A stretch of 52,789 nt of DNA from an uncultured Saprospiraceae bacterium (GTDB lineage Bacteria; Bacteroidota; Bacteroidia; Chitinophagales; Saprospiraceae), in contig CALDGQ010000002.1 in assembly GCA_937941765.1 (NCBI GenBank), forward strand, positions 1-52,789, read 5' to 3'. The notes below the pieces were generated by a model that was given only the letters and a program-made list of their open reading frames with translations, was not told the origin of the DNA and made no database searches. How positions within the stretch are numbered: the first letter of the stretch is position 1; the number at the start of each line of letters is the position of its first letter. The translations under genes were made by a program, and so were the position numbers. Shown here piece after piece: positions 19,030 to 27,374 of the stretch.

Positions 19030-19488
19030 TCATTTTTCAAAATGTAATTTCATTCCTTCATGTGATGCAACAAAACCTAATTTCTCATAAAACTTCAACG
19101 CTTCAGGTCGCTTCTTATCTGTTGTCAGTTGTAGTAAATGTGCGCCTCTTTTTTTAGCGTGATCAATTGCCCAATTGAACATTTGTTCTCCTATTCCTTT
19201 GCCTCGTTCATTTTCTCGAATCCTAACTCCTTCTATTTGTGCACGTATTCCGCCTTGATAAGTTAAGTATTGGATAAATGTCAATTGAAAAACGCCAATT
19301 ACTTCTTTAGATTCATTTTCAACCACGATTAATTCTTGGTTAGGATCTTTGTCAATATTTGAAAAAGCATCGTAATATTTTGATGGTAGTGGATCTTTGA
19401 AATCTTCGCGAAGTTGACCAAGTTTGTCGTTGGCAATCATTTGTACAATGTGGAATACATCTTTATGTTCTGCTTTTCTGAAAATCAT
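19030..19488 (-). CDS. GNAT-family N-acetyltransferase
   Basis: 152 residues from ATG 19488 ('MIFRKAEHKDVFHIV'), the normal GNAT opening. The acetyl-CoA binding motif A is 'VRIRENERGKGIGEQMFNWA' (R/Q-x-x-G-x-G), preceded by beta4 'GGIRAQIEGV'. Motif B follows as 'LLQLTTDKKRPEALKFYEKLGF', ending 'GMKLHFEK'. It transfers acetyl from acetyl-CoA to an amino group; the substrate cannot be read from sequence. The TTG start at 19515 was rejected. It follows the amidase and a hypothetical gene closely, on the same strand. Confidence 0.88.
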   Translation of the reverse strand: MIFRKAEHKDVFHIVQMIANDKLGQLREDFKDPLPSKYYDAFSNIDKDPNQELIVVENESKEVIGVFQLTFIQYLTYQGGIRAQIEGVRIRENERGKGIGEQMFNWAIDHAKKRGAHLLQLTTDKKRPEALKFYEKLGFVASHEGMKLHFEK

Positions 19489-19516
19489 GAATTTGGTTTT
19501 AAATGTACAATTCAAT

Positions 19517-20011
19517 TTACCAATACCTTGGTTCTAATTTATCAATTGCTGCTTTTATCTTAGGCGCTCTTTCAGAATAAATAAGGCTATGAAATTCATT
19601 TTTTAATATGGACCAATTTGTCTCATCCCACTCTTTTAATATTTCATAAAATAATACTACTTCAGGAAGTTCAACAAAAACTAATTTATCGACATGAAAT
19701 TTTTTTTGTTCTTGTCCATGTTTTGTTTTGTAAACTGGTAGATTATTGAATTTACTCAATAATCTTTTAGCTTCAATTGCCTTTCCGGAAATCGCTTTAA
19801 GATAACCTCTGAAATAGGGTAGAGCACTTGGCCCGTAGAATATTTCTAGATTATAATTAATGTTATCAAATTGAACTTCATAACCATCATATTTATTAAT
19901 GGCATCATTCTCACAAATATTATTTCCTGTTACCCATTTACTACTTAAGTATTTCGGTGGTGAAATATTATAGTCATATTCCCTGATGTATCCTTGAGCA
20001 AACCAACCCAT
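19517..20011 (-). CDS. Hypothetical protein
   Basis: 164 residues from ATG 20011 ('MGWFAQGYIREYDYN'); the TTG-started form would overlap the amidase. No signal peptide or membrane helix is seen. Visible features are a Tyr/Asn-rich N-terminal half ('GYEVQFDNINYNLEIFYGP', 'PYFRGYLKAISG') and a helical C-terminal half ('VVLFYEILKEWDETNWSIL', 'KIKAAIDKLEPRYW'). I do not recognise a family. It sits between the amidase (29 bases) and the acetyltransferase and probably shares their transcript. Confidence 0.6.
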   Translation of the reverse strand: MGWFAQGYIREYDYNISPPKYLSSKWVTGNNICENDAINKYDGYEVQFDNINYNLEIFYGPSALPYFRGYLKAISGKAIEAKRLLSKFNNLPVYKTKHGQEQKKFHVDKLVFVELPEVVLFYEILKEWDETNWSILKNEFHSLIYSERAPKIKAAIDKLEPRYW

Positions 20012-20039
20012 TTTATTACTTGTAACTGTTAAAATTATA

Positions 20040-21455
20040 TCAACCAATTATCTTCCAAGGCTTCGCTTCCTCCAACTGATAGCTCAATGTTAACAATAAG
20101 TTTTCAGTTCCATGATTTGAATTAAATGTCATGCCAATTGGTAAATCATTTATAGCATCATGACCAAGTGGCAATGAAATAGAAGGGCAGCCATTGGCAT
20201 TCGCATAAGGTGTAAAACAAGTCCATTCTTTAATTCTAGAAAATAATTCATGTCCATCCATGTTCATGGCAAAATGACCAATTTCCGGAGTCAATTTGGT
20301 GACAGTTGGCGTTGCTAATATTTCAATGTTTTCTTTTTTCAAAAATTCTTGATAAGTAAAATAGGATTTTCTCAATCGTTGAACAGCCATTGGTAATTTC
20401 AAACTTCCTTTCCTAAAATCGGATGCCAAAGCCTTTGTTAAGTTGCTCAATTTTTTTGGATTATATGGTTTTGGTAAAGTGAACTTCCCCATTTTTTTCA
20501 CGACCCAAGTACTAAAGGACCAAAGCAGTTGAAAGTCAGCCACCATCTGCAAATCAACAGGATATTTTACCGGTTTCAATTCATGTCCCAAATCTTCCAG
20601 TAATTTTAAGGTTTCTTGATAAGCTTGATGCGTTGCTTCATCCATTTGATAAACTTCCGATGAAGGTTCGATGTATCCAATATTTAGTTTTCGATTAAGT
20701 GGTTTCGTGACCAATCCAATGGGAGCTAATTTTTTGTTCTGATAATATTTTTCCGCTTCTGCATAAAAGTAAGCAGTATCTCTTACCGATCTTGTGATCA
20801 CACCATCAATAGCTATTTCGACCAATTGTTTGTCAAAACAACTAGATGCTAAAATCCTTCCTCGACTAGGTTTTAAACCAACAACTCCACAACATGCAGC
20901 CGGAATACGGGTAGATCCACCACCATCAGCAGCATGGGCCATTGGCAGCACACCTGCAGCAACTAATGCACCAGCACCACCAGAAGAACCACCAGCAGAA
21001 TGGTTGGGATTCCAAGGATTACGAGTTGGGTCAGCAGTTGGAAATTCTGTAGAACAAGTAAATCCAAACTCCGGCATTGTACTCGTTCCTAAATTTACAA
21101 AACCCATTGATAGAATTTGTTTGGCAATCGGGTCCGTTACTTTTTGTGGTGTAGCGCCATCCAAAGCAGGTGTTCCAAAATGAGTCGGTATACCTTCAAC
21201 AAATGTCAAGTCTTTAAAATAAATCGGAATGCCACTGAAAAAGCCATTCGATGGTTGTACCGCATTTTTTAATGCTTGTACATAATTTTCAAAAACAATC
21301 GCGTTGATCGTTGGATTGACTTTTTGTGCTCTTGCTATTGTTGCATTTACAACCTCTTCGGAAGTTATTTGTTTTGTTTGAATGAGATTGGCTAATTCAA
21401 TTGCATCATGATGACCAAGAATATCGTCTGTGAAGGAGTGGGTTCTTATTGACAT
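20040..21455 (-). CDS. Amidase (amidase signature family)
   Basis: 471 residues. The Ser-cisSer-Lys triad is visible: Lys81 in 'PIYFKDL', cis-Ser158 in 'GGSSGGAG' and nucleophile Ser181 in 'DGGGSTRIPAA'. It hydrolyses carboxamides; GatA of the Glu-tRNA amidotransferase belongs to the same family. The absence of GatB/GatC neighbours and the divergent C-terminus ('CFTPYANANGCPSISLPLG' is typical of free amidases) favour a stand-alone hydrolase. The ATG start is well placed, with 'HDAIELANLIQTKQIT' as the first helix. The substrate is unknown. Confidence 0.9.
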   Translation of the reverse strand: MSIRTHSFTDDILGHHDAIELANLIQTKQITSEEVVNATIARAQKVNPTINAIVFENYVQALKNAVQPSNGFFSGIPIYFKDLTFVEGIPTHFGTPALDGATPQKVTDPIAKQILSMGFVNLGTSTMPEFGFTCSTEFPTADPTRNPWNPNHSAGGSSGGAGALVAAGVLPMAHAADGGGSTRIPAACCGVVGLKPSRGRILASSCFDKQLVEIAIDGVITRSVRDTAYFYAEAEKYYQNKKLAPIGLVTKPLNRKLNIGYIEPSSEVYQMDEATHQAYQETLKLLEDLGHELKPVKYPVDLQMVADFQLLWSFSTWVVKKMGKFTLPKPYNPKKLSNLTKALASDFRKGSLKLPMAVQRLRKSYFTYQEFLKKENIEILATPTVTKLTPEIGHFAMNMDGHELFSRIKEWTCFTPYANANGCPSISLPLGHDAINDLPIGMTFNSNHGTENLLLTLSYQLEEAKPWKIIG

Positions 21456-21534
21456 TTATTGTTCAGGATTATTTATAAATCATTCGCTCTGTAAGTTAAC
21501 GAATAAATTCATTTCATGAAATAGGAACACAATC

Positions 21535-22482
21535 TTACTTAAACCGTTTATGTATCTCTTTCATCCCTTCAGTAGTCATCTGAATAATCTTATCTCTAGA
21601 CACATCATCAATTAAACTTTTATTTTTTCTGCCAACATATGGATTGAGTGTTGTATCAAGCCCGTGCAAATAAGGAACCAGTTTCTCTTTCTCTTTTGCG
21701 GATAACTGTAACCGATTCACGACTCTGAATAATGCAGTCGTCACCGTATTCATGCTCCTGTTTTTTCGTGGATTGGAATGCTCATGTGGGGTTGCTAAGC
21801 CAAGTAGTTGACTTACTGTTTTGACTGTATCTTGTTGATATTCGAAAACAATTACTGAATCTTTCCCAAACAATTCATCGCATTCATTAACGAAGCCGAT
21901 GTAATTCAACTGTTGACTAAACCATGGGTCTTCCAATATATCTGCAAATGATAAGTCTTTACCATAACAAGAGATCTGTTTTACCATTGGATTGCGCATA
22001 CATTGTTTATAGAAACTCTCTGCAAAAGCAAGCGGCTCACGAAACCAAACCCATAGCTTCATTTCGAATAGTTTGTTGATTTCAAACAACAGTGCTTTTG
22101 ATTCCTCAGGAAAATCCCACCAACGATTGTAAATCCCTTCTGATGATAGTAAAATGGTATGCGTATTTTCATCGACATCTTTCAGGATTTCTTTAAAATT
22201 TTCAAGTAGATTTTGTGGGTGTGTGCGAACTAAATTCTTTTCAAACCATTGATGTTTCGGTGCGTCCACATTGTGACTCCGACTAGGATATAGCATTCCT
22301 TTTTGTTGTAATTTATATTGCTTTTTAGCTAAATAAATTTGTAAGCTAGTGGTGCCTGTTTTTGGTGTACCTGCGTGGAGGATTAACTTTAAAGTTTGTG
22401 GAATAGGAGCGAGTAGTTTCGCTAATTCTTGAGCAAAAACTTTTGAGTGTACTGTTGAAGTAGTTATTTTGTTATTGCTCAT
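21535..22482 (-). CDS. Sulfotransferase-like (P-loop) protein
   Basis: 315 residues from ATG 22482. The phosphosulfate-binding-like loop 'LILHAGTPKTGTTSLQIYL' sits near residue 35. 'VWFREPLAFAESFYKQCMRNP' later matches the 3'-phosphate-binding Arg/Ser region of PAPS sulfotransferases, where R-x-P and a following Ser are expected. 'LWVWFREP' is the core beta strand. Such enzymes sulfate carbohydrates or other acceptors; the acceptor is unknown and PAPS use is inferred from family resemblance. The longer ORF to 22530 is rejected because it would begin inside the ftsY terminator. Confidence 0.75.
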   Translation of the reverse strand: MSNNKITTSTVHSKVFAQELAKLLAPIPQTLKLILHAGTPKTGTTSLQIYLAKKQYKLQQKGMLYPSRSHNVDAPKHQWFEKNLVRTHPQNLLENFKEILKDVDENTHTILLSSEGIYNRWWDFPEESKALLFEINKLFEMKLWVWFREPLAFAESFYKQCMRNPMVKQISCYGKDLSFADILEDPWFSQQLNYIGFVNECDELFGKDSVIVFEYQQDTVKTVSQLLGLATPHEHSNPRKNRSMNTVTTALFRVVNRLQLSAKEKEKLVPYLHGLDTTLNPYVGRKNKSLIDDVSRDKIIQMTTEGMKEIHKRFK

Positions 22483-22501
22483 AATTTCAAAGATAAGGAT
22501 T

Positions 22502-22540
22502 AAAAAAAGCGAAACAAGATAAAATCCCATTTCGCTTTTT
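22502..22540 (-). terminator. Terminator of ftsY
   Basis: AAAAAGCGAAA / TTTCGCTTTTT stem with a 15-nt loop and T-runs at both ends. It lies 26 bases past the ftsY stop. Confidence 0.8.
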
Positions 22541-22565
22541 CGGTTTGTTTAATAATGAATATTAT

Positions 22566-23564
22566 TTATTTCTGCACATCATAATCACTATCCTTCGTCT
22601 TCACTTCTTTTTCAAACAAAGATTCTACGAAAGACTTCTTATTAAACACCTGAAGTTGTTCAATACCTTCACCGATACCGATATATTTAATTGGAATTTT
22701 GAATTGATCAGAGATACCAATAGCAACACCACCTTTTGCAGTACCATCCAATTTCGTCAATGCCAGACAAGTTACGTCAGTTGCATTGGTAAAATTTTTG
22801 GCTTGCTCGATTGCATTTTGACCAGTTGTTGCATCCAACACCAACATCACATCGTGTGGTGTTCCTTCCAATCTTTTAGACATTGATTTTTTTATCTTGG
22901 TCAACTCATTCATCAAATTTATTTTGTTGTGAAGACGACCAGCAGTATCGACAATGGCAACATCACAATCCCATTTTTCAGCATATTCCATGGTTTCATA
23001 AGCAACTGCTGCAGGATCGGTATTCATTCCTTTGGTAAAGAAATCGCATCCAACACGGTCTGCCCATATTCTCAATTGTCCAACAGCGGCAGCTCTAAAA
23101 GTATCACCAGCACCTATCACCACTTTGTAACCTCTTTGATGCAATTGATAAGCAAGTTTTCCAATCGTTGTTGTTTTTCCAACACCGTTTACACCAACTA
23201 CCAATAACGTATATGGTTTGACACCAACAGGAATCACAAAGTCTTCAACATCTTCCGTATTATTTTCAGAAAGTAGTTGGACGATTTCATCACGAAGAAT
23301 GGAATCCAATTGTTCAGTTCCAACATATTTATCTTTAGCAACTCTTGCTTCGATCCGCTCAATTATCTTAACAGTAGTATCTAATCCTACATCAGATTCA
23401 ATCAAGATGGATTCCAACTCATCGAGCACTTCTTCATCTACCTTATCTTTTCCAGCAACTGCTTTAGAGATTTTTTGAAAGAAAGAAGTTTTTGTTTTCT
23501 CCAGACTCTTATCAAGGTTTTCTTTCTTTTCTTCTTTGCTAAATAACTTTTTGAAAAATCCCAT
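22566..23564 (-). CDS. ftsY: Signal recognition particle receptor FtsY
   Basis: A 332-residue SRP GTPase that docks ribosome-SRP complexes at the membrane for co-translational insertion. It has a short charged N-terminal segment (residues 1-20), the N helical bundle, then the G domain: 'GVNGVGKTTTIGKLA' (G1), 'GDTFRAAAVGQL' (G2), 'DTAGRLHNK' (G3), 'TKLDGTAKGG' (G4) and 'YIGIGEGIEQLQVF' (G5). The long acidic A domain of E. coli FtsY is missing, as is usual in Bacteroidota. It is last in the rpmB-rpmG-DUF4295-ftsY order conserved in the phylum. Confidence 0.97.
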   Translation of the reverse strand: MGFFKKLFSKEEKKENLDKSLEKTKTSFFQKISKAVAGKDKVDEEVLDELESILIESDVGLDTTVKIIERIEARVAKDKYVGTEQLDSILRDEIVQLLSENNTEDVEDFVIPVGVKPYTLLVVGVNGVGKTTTIGKLAYQLHQRGYKVVIGAGDTFRAAAVGQLRIWADRVGCDFFTKGMNTDPAAVAYETMEYAEKWDCDVAIVDTAGRLHNKINLMNELTKIKKSMSKRLEGTPHDVMLVLDATTGQNAIEQAKNFTNATDVTCLALTKLDGTAKGGVAIGISDQFKIPIKYIGIGEGIEQLQVFNKKSFVESLFEKEVKTKDSDYDVQK

Positions 23565-23603
23565 AGTACTAGGTGATGTAGGTTAGTAAATAAATGGTAT
23601 AAC

Positions 23604-23632
23604 AAAGGCCTTTCTATTACAGAAAAGCCTTT
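23604..23632 (-). terminator. Hairpin between the DUF4295 gene and ftsY
   Basis: An 11-12 bp stem with one bulge (23604-23615 with 23621-23632). Without a long T-run it may attenuate rather than end transcription of the ribosomal-protein genes before ftsY. Confidence 0.4.
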
Positions 23633-23654
23633 ATATAAGTTGGTTAGTTTTGTC

Positions 23655-23831
23655 TTATTTCTTGTCAGCGAAAAATTCTTTCACTTTGTCTTTGTGGATC
23701 ATCATCTCTTTGTAAGTGTACTTACCTGATTCAGCATCTTTGATGCTTTTGATCACTTTCACATAATCTCTTCCTGATCCTTGGTTAGCTGCTCTTTGTG
23801 CAACTCTCGCGTTCTTTGATACTTTAGCCAT
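23655..23831 (-). CDS. DUF4295 small basic protein
   Basis: A 58-residue ORF, found by reading the gap between rpmG and ftsY. It begins 'MAKVSKNARVAQRAANQG' and ends 'HKDKVKEFFADKK'. It is Lys/Arg-rich. This small protein is conserved at exactly this place in Bacteroidota, next to bL33, which suggests a ribosome-linked role, though none is proven. It starts 30 bases after the rpmG stop. Confidence 0.9.
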   Translation of the reverse strand: MAKVSKNARVAQRAANQGSGRDYVKVIKSIKDAESGKYTYKEMMIHKDKVKEFFADKK

Positions 23832-23861
23832 GATGTATTGATTTTAAAAATTTGCTAAATA

Positions 23862-24050
23862 TTACTTGATTTCTTTGTGAAGGGTTACCTTCTTCAATAC
23901 TTTATTGTATTTCTTCAACTCCAATCTGTCAGGAGTATTCTTCTTATTTTTTTGAGTAACGTAACGTGATGTACCCGGTGCACCAGAAGCTTTATGTTCT
24001 GTACATTCAAGGATGATCTGATTTCTGTTACCTTTTGATTTCTTTGCCAT
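23862..24050 (-). CDS. rpmG: 50S ribosomal protein bL33
   Basis: 62 residues: '[20 protein letters not shown]' at the start and '[21 protein letters not shown]' in the middle, the bL33 signature. Only one Cys remains, so it is the zinc-free (C-minus) form. It is co-directional with rpmB, with a 25-base gap. Confidence 0.97.
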   Translation of the reverse strand: MAKKSKGNRNQIILECTEHKASGAPGTSRYVTQKNKKNTPDRLELKKYNKVLKKVTLHKEIK

Positions 24051-24075
24051 GATCTATATAGATTAAATACGTTTA

Positions 24076-24324
24076 TTATAGTTTAATGCCGGTTTCAACA
24101 CCTTTGCGTTCTAATTTTTTCAAATAAGCAAAAACACCCAACTTGTTGATGGTACGAATTGCAGAAGTAGAAACTTTCAAAGTTACCCACTTATCTTTTT
24201 CTGGAATAAAGAAACGCTTCTTCTGAAGATTAGGAAGAAAACGACGCTTCGTTCTTCTTTTTGAGTGGGAAACATTGTTTCCAGTAATAGGACGCTTTCC
24301 TGTAAGCTGACAAACTTTTGACAT
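24076..24324 (-). CDS. rpmB: 50S ribosomal protein bL28
   Basis: 82 residues. The start '[21 protein letters not shown]' and the basic '[18 protein letters not shown]' are diagnostic, followed by '[14 protein letters not shown]'. It is the first protein gene of the tRNA-rpmB-rpmG-DUF4295-ftsY cluster. Confidence 0.97.
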   Translation of the reverse strand: MSKVCQLTGKRPITGNNVSHSKRRTKRRFLPNLQKKRFFIPEKDKWVTLKVSTSAIRTINKLGVFAYLKKLERKGVETGIKL

Positions 24325-24403
24325 GTCTTTTAGTTTTTATTAGTTCCTCATATCGATACTATAATATGTTATAGCTAAATCGATAATCATTGTTATCAAA
24401 TCG

Positions 24404-24477
24404 TGACCCCGGCAGGGTTCGAACCTGCAACCTCCTGATCCGTAGTCAGGTACTCTATCCAGTTGAGCTACGGAGCC
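24404..24477 (-). tRNA. tRNA-Arg (anticodon ACG)
   Basis: The minus strand folds into a full 74-nt cloverleaf: acceptor stem GGCTCCG/CGGGGTC with two G-U pairs, anticodon arm CCTGA-CTACGGA-TCAGG (anticodon ACG at 34-36), T-arm GCAGG-TTCGAAC-CTGC, discriminator A. CCA is not encoded. It is the likely ICG-decoding arginine tRNA and sits directly upstream of rpmB on the same strand. Confidence 0.96.
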
Positions 24478-24557
24478 AACATTTAGTTTATTTGTTTAGA
24501 CATATATGAATTAATTCAATAATATCTAACTTTTTAGCCCTTTCATAAAAGGACGCG

Positions 24558-24565
24558 CAAAGATA
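24558..24565 (-). promoter_or_regulatory. Candidate -7 box for tRNA-Arg and the rpmB cluster
   Basis: The minus strand reads TATCTTTG followed by CGCGTCC, about 75 bases before the tRNA 5' end. It matches TAnnTTTG exactly; the -33 box is not clear. Confidence 0.5.
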
Positions 24566-24701
24566 CTCAAATGAAACTAATTTTCTAATGGTTCCGTTCA
24601 AAAATGTCCTCGAAATTGAAGGTTTTTAGGATAAAAATCAAGTTTTCTTGATTTTGATGTAGGTTTTACGATGATTTTCTAAAATTGTTGAAGCATTCTG
24701 A

Positions 24702-24852
24702 GAATGTATGATATGATCTTAGGACGTATCCATACGTTTTCTTAAGCCTGCGGAGTGATTTAGAAGAAACGTAGCACCCCGCGTAGCTAGATCCTATCAT
24801 ACATTCAAAAGTCGCGTCAGCGGCCAGAGAAAACTATCATAAATCATACATT
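24702..24852. repeat. Palindromic repeat with GAATGTATGAT ends
   Basis: GAATGTATGAT...GGA (from 24702) is the inverse of TCCTATCATACATTC (24792-24806), with a 9-nt insertion in the left arm. An inner stem, roughly CGTTTTCTT / AGAAGAAACG, is also present. TATCATAAATCATACATT follows at 24835-24852. The same words occur at 46812-46957. It fills most of the 381-base gap between the hydroxylase and the tRNA. Confidence 0.65.
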
Positions 24853-24858
24853 AATAAA

Positions 24859-25701
24859 TTAAAGCACCTCCTCCGTTTCATAATCAATAGGTGGCCGATA
24901 AGGTTGAAAAGGCATCTTCAAAATATTCGGAATACTAGTTACTTCAGCTGGATCCATGTGTGTATCGACCCCGTATTTTAATTTTGAATTATCGACTTTA
25001 ATGTACGTTCCAAAAACACGATCCCAGATCGAAAATATATTCCCATAATTGGAATCAGAATAAGGTTGTCTATAGTGATGATGTACCCGATGCATATTTG
25101 GCGTGCAAATTACCCAAACTAAAATATCGTCGAGCCAATTCGGAAAATTAATGTTAGAATGATTGAACTGTGTCAATATAACAGAACAAGTTTGATATAA
25201 AAAAACCATCCACATGGGTGCACCTACAACGCAAACCGCCACTAATGTAGCAATGTATCTAAACACACTTTCCCCTGGATGATGTCGATTGGCTGACGTG
25301 GTATCCACATGTTGATCGGTATGATGAACCAAATGAAATTTCCAAAGTACTTTTATTTTATGCTCTATCCAATGGATGCCATAGGCACCAATCAAATCTA
25401 ATAACATTAAACCTACAATCGCAAATAACCAAGTTGGCATCGGTATCCACTGAATAATTCCAAAGTTGTTGAGAGAAACCCAATTGGCAATGGCTAATAA
25501 AAAGAAGGCCATTGGTAAATTTACAAGCACGGTAGTAAGTGTGAAAAAGATATTCGTACCAGTATGTTTTAATCGATTATTTTTAAATCGAAAAAAAGGA
25601 ATCGCGCTTTCAATCATTAAGAAAAAAGCCAATCCGCCAAATAAAAAAACAGACCGATGGGATGTCGGCATGTCCGTAAAGTAATTGATGATCGTATCCA
25701 T
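24859..25701 (-). CDS. Sterol desaturase / fatty acid hydroxylase family membrane protein
   Basis: 280 residues, with about four hydrophobic segments around the di-iron histidine clusters: 'IHWIEHK' (HxxxH), 'FHLVHHTDQHVD' (HxxHH) and 'MHRVHHHYRQP' (HxxHH). These ligate two irons for O2-dependent hydroxylation or desaturation of lipids in the inner membrane. The order and spacing agree with the bacterial sterol-desaturase-like group. The substrate is unknown; in Bacteroidota relatives act on fatty acids or ether lipids. It is a single gene, and its 3' side carries the palindromic repeat at 24702. Confidence 0.9.
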   Translation of the reverse strand: MDTIINYFTDMPTSHRSVFLFGGLAFFLMIESAIPFFRFKNNRLKHTGTNIFFTLTTVLVNLPMAFFLLAIANWVSLNNFGIIQWIPMPTWLFAIVGLMLLDLIGAYGIHWIEHKIKVLWKFHLVHHTDQHVDTTSANRHHPGESVFRYIATLVAVCVVGAPMWMVFLYQTCSVILTQFNHSNINFPNWLDDILVWVICTPNMHRVHHHYRQPYSDSNYGNIFSIWDRVFGTYIKVDNSKLKYGVDTHMDPAEVTSIPNILKMPFQPYRPPIDYETEEVL

Positions 25702-25775
25702 TTAGCCTCTATTTGATTTAGATGCCTAATTTAAGGAAAAGGATTTTGAAATTGTAAGAAATGTTATTAGTTATT

Positions 25776-27374
25776 TCAATAAGCAAAAAACTTAGTAGTA
25801 TGAATATCATTCACGTTCTCAATGGTCAAAAAATAGATACCACCCATCAAATGTTGTTTCAAATTAATAGTGTGTTTCTTTTCACCAAAAGGAACAATCG
25901 AAACGACTTCTTTATACATTAATTGACCTATTGAATTGTAAATTGAAAAAGTATAATCATCTTCATCTGGAGTTGTAAATTCAATCGTCATTGTAGAAGA
26001 AACTGGATTTGGTGTAATGTTGTCAATGTTCAAGGCACCTGTTGCACCATTACAAAATGCTTTTACTTCTTCGATACTATTCACCAAATCTAAACGACCA
26101 CCTGTAACGGTTTTGTCTTCCAAATCTGGAATCGGATGCACCCCATTCAAAATAATACGTTTCATGGCAAGTGCTGTTTCTGCAGGATTGGTAAGGGCTT
26201 GTGTTGCTAATTGATTACAAGGCATACTATATAACAATGCAACTGCACCAGTGACATGTGGAGCCGCAGCAGAAGTACCGCCAAGCGTTCCGTAATTATC
26301 CGGTCGGGTAGTGTAAGAGTTTTTTCCCGGTGCCGCCATATCTATAGAGTTGATACCATAACCACTACTCACTCGTTGATCGTCTTCATCTGTATTGTTG
26401 ACAGTAATCAAAAAGTCACTCGGACATGAGGTTGGCATATCTCCATTCTCATCCACATTAATATTGCTATTCGATGTAGAACCTATGTTGATGATTCCTT
26501 CCATTCCCAAAGAATCATAAGCAGCTCCCCATATTTGAAAATTACTACAAAATTGAGAATTAATCCCAAAAGAAGCATTTGTACTAACAATAAATGCACC
26601 TGAAGCTCCATTGGACTGATTGTATTGTCTTCTTAAGTTTAATGCGTAATAATAGGCTTCCACCACTTCATCTTCAAATTCAACATTCGTAAGCGGAAGT
26701 ATTTTGACATTCCAGTTGACACCGGTGACTCCTTCACCATTATCTCCTTTTGCGCCCATAATTCCAGTTACCGCCGTTCCATGTCCAGTTGACAAGTGAC
26801 TGTCGTTTCCAGATTGTAGATTGAGGCCTCGATAATCATCTGCATAACCATTGTTGTCATCATCAATACCATTGTCTGGAATTTCTAAATGATTTCTATA
26901 AATGTTATCTGTCAAATCAGGATGGTCAATTTGACAACCATCATCTAACAATGCAACTACAATAGTGTCTCCATTTACGGTCAAACCACCTGTTGTTGTT
27001 TCCCAAGCTTCAAGCGCTCCAATGGTTTCCATATGCCACTGGTTGTCAAATAGTGGGTCATCTGGAATTGTTCTTAATTCAACTTTGTGATTTTTTTGGA
27101 CAAATTGGGTGTTGCTATTTTGAGCAAGCGCTTCAATGGCGATATCTACAAATTCAGAAGGGACGACTTCCAAAACATATATAGTATGATGGATTTTCTT
27201 TTTTAAGAATAGGTCGTACGCATTTTTACTGATGGAAGACACCACTTTATCTATATCTTGATCACTTTTTAGTTGAATCAAAATTTCGCCTTTTTTGAAC
27301 TCAATATTATTTTGAGCAGCTAAATTCGCTGTAAAAAGAGAAATAGAAAAAAATAATAGTAAAAATGCTCTCAT
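25776..27374 (-). CDS. S8 (subtilisin-like) serine protease with T9SS sorting domain
   Basis: 532 residues from ATG 27374, with signal peptide 'MRAFLLLFFSISLFTANLAAQ'. An inhibitor-like propeptide covers about residues 25-110 ('GEILIQLKSDQDIDKVV'). The catalytic domain then shows Asp in 'VALLDDGCQIDHPD', His in 'STGHGTAVTGIMGA' and Ser in 'GGTSAAAPHVTGAVALL'. The last 75 residues are a type A sorting domain ('ITPNPVSSTMTIEF', 'MGGIYFLTIENV'). It is thus an exported, surface-released protease. Its ATG overlaps the TGA of the metal-receptor gene (ATGA), so translation is probably coupled. The longer ORF start at 27437 lies inside that gene and was rejected. Confidence 0.93.
   Translation of the reverse strand: MRAFLLLFFSISLFTANLAAQNNIEFKKGEILIQLKSDQDIDKVVSSISKNAYDLFLKKKIHHTIYVLEVVPSEFVDIAIEALAQNSNTQFVQKNHKVELRTIPDDPLFDNQWHMETIGALEAWETTTGGLTVNGDTIVVALLDDGCQIDHPDLTDNIYRNHLEIPDNGIDDDNNGYADDYRGLNLQSGNDSHLSTGHGTAVTGIMGAKGDNGEGVTGVNWNVKILPLTNVEFEDEVVEAYYYALNLRRQYNQSNGASGAFIVSTNASFGINSQFCSNFQIWGAAYDSLGMEGIINIGSTSNSNINVDENGDMPTSCPSDFLITVNNTDEDDQRVSSGYGINSIDMAAPGKNSYTTRPDNYGTLGGTSAAAPHVTGAVALLYSMPCNQLATQALTNPAETALAMKRIILNGVHPIPDLEDKTVTGGRLDLVNSIEEVKAFCNGATGALNIDNITPNPVSSTMTIEFTTPDEDDYTFSIYNSIGQLMYKEVVSIVPFGEKKHTINLKQHLMGGIYFLTIENVNDIHTTKFFAY

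Noticed and set aside
20012..20047. TTG-initiated extension of the 19517 protein, overlapping the amidase
   Set aside because: The ATG at 20011 begins a more natural N-terminus and avoids the overlap.
22483..22530. N-terminal extension of the sulfotransferase-like protein
   Set aside because: It would be encoded within the ftsY terminator hairpin, and a good ATG exists at 22482.
23604..23632. Strong terminator splitting ftsY from the ribosomal-protein genes
   Set aside because: The stem has a bulge and no real T-run, so at most it is a weak attenuator.
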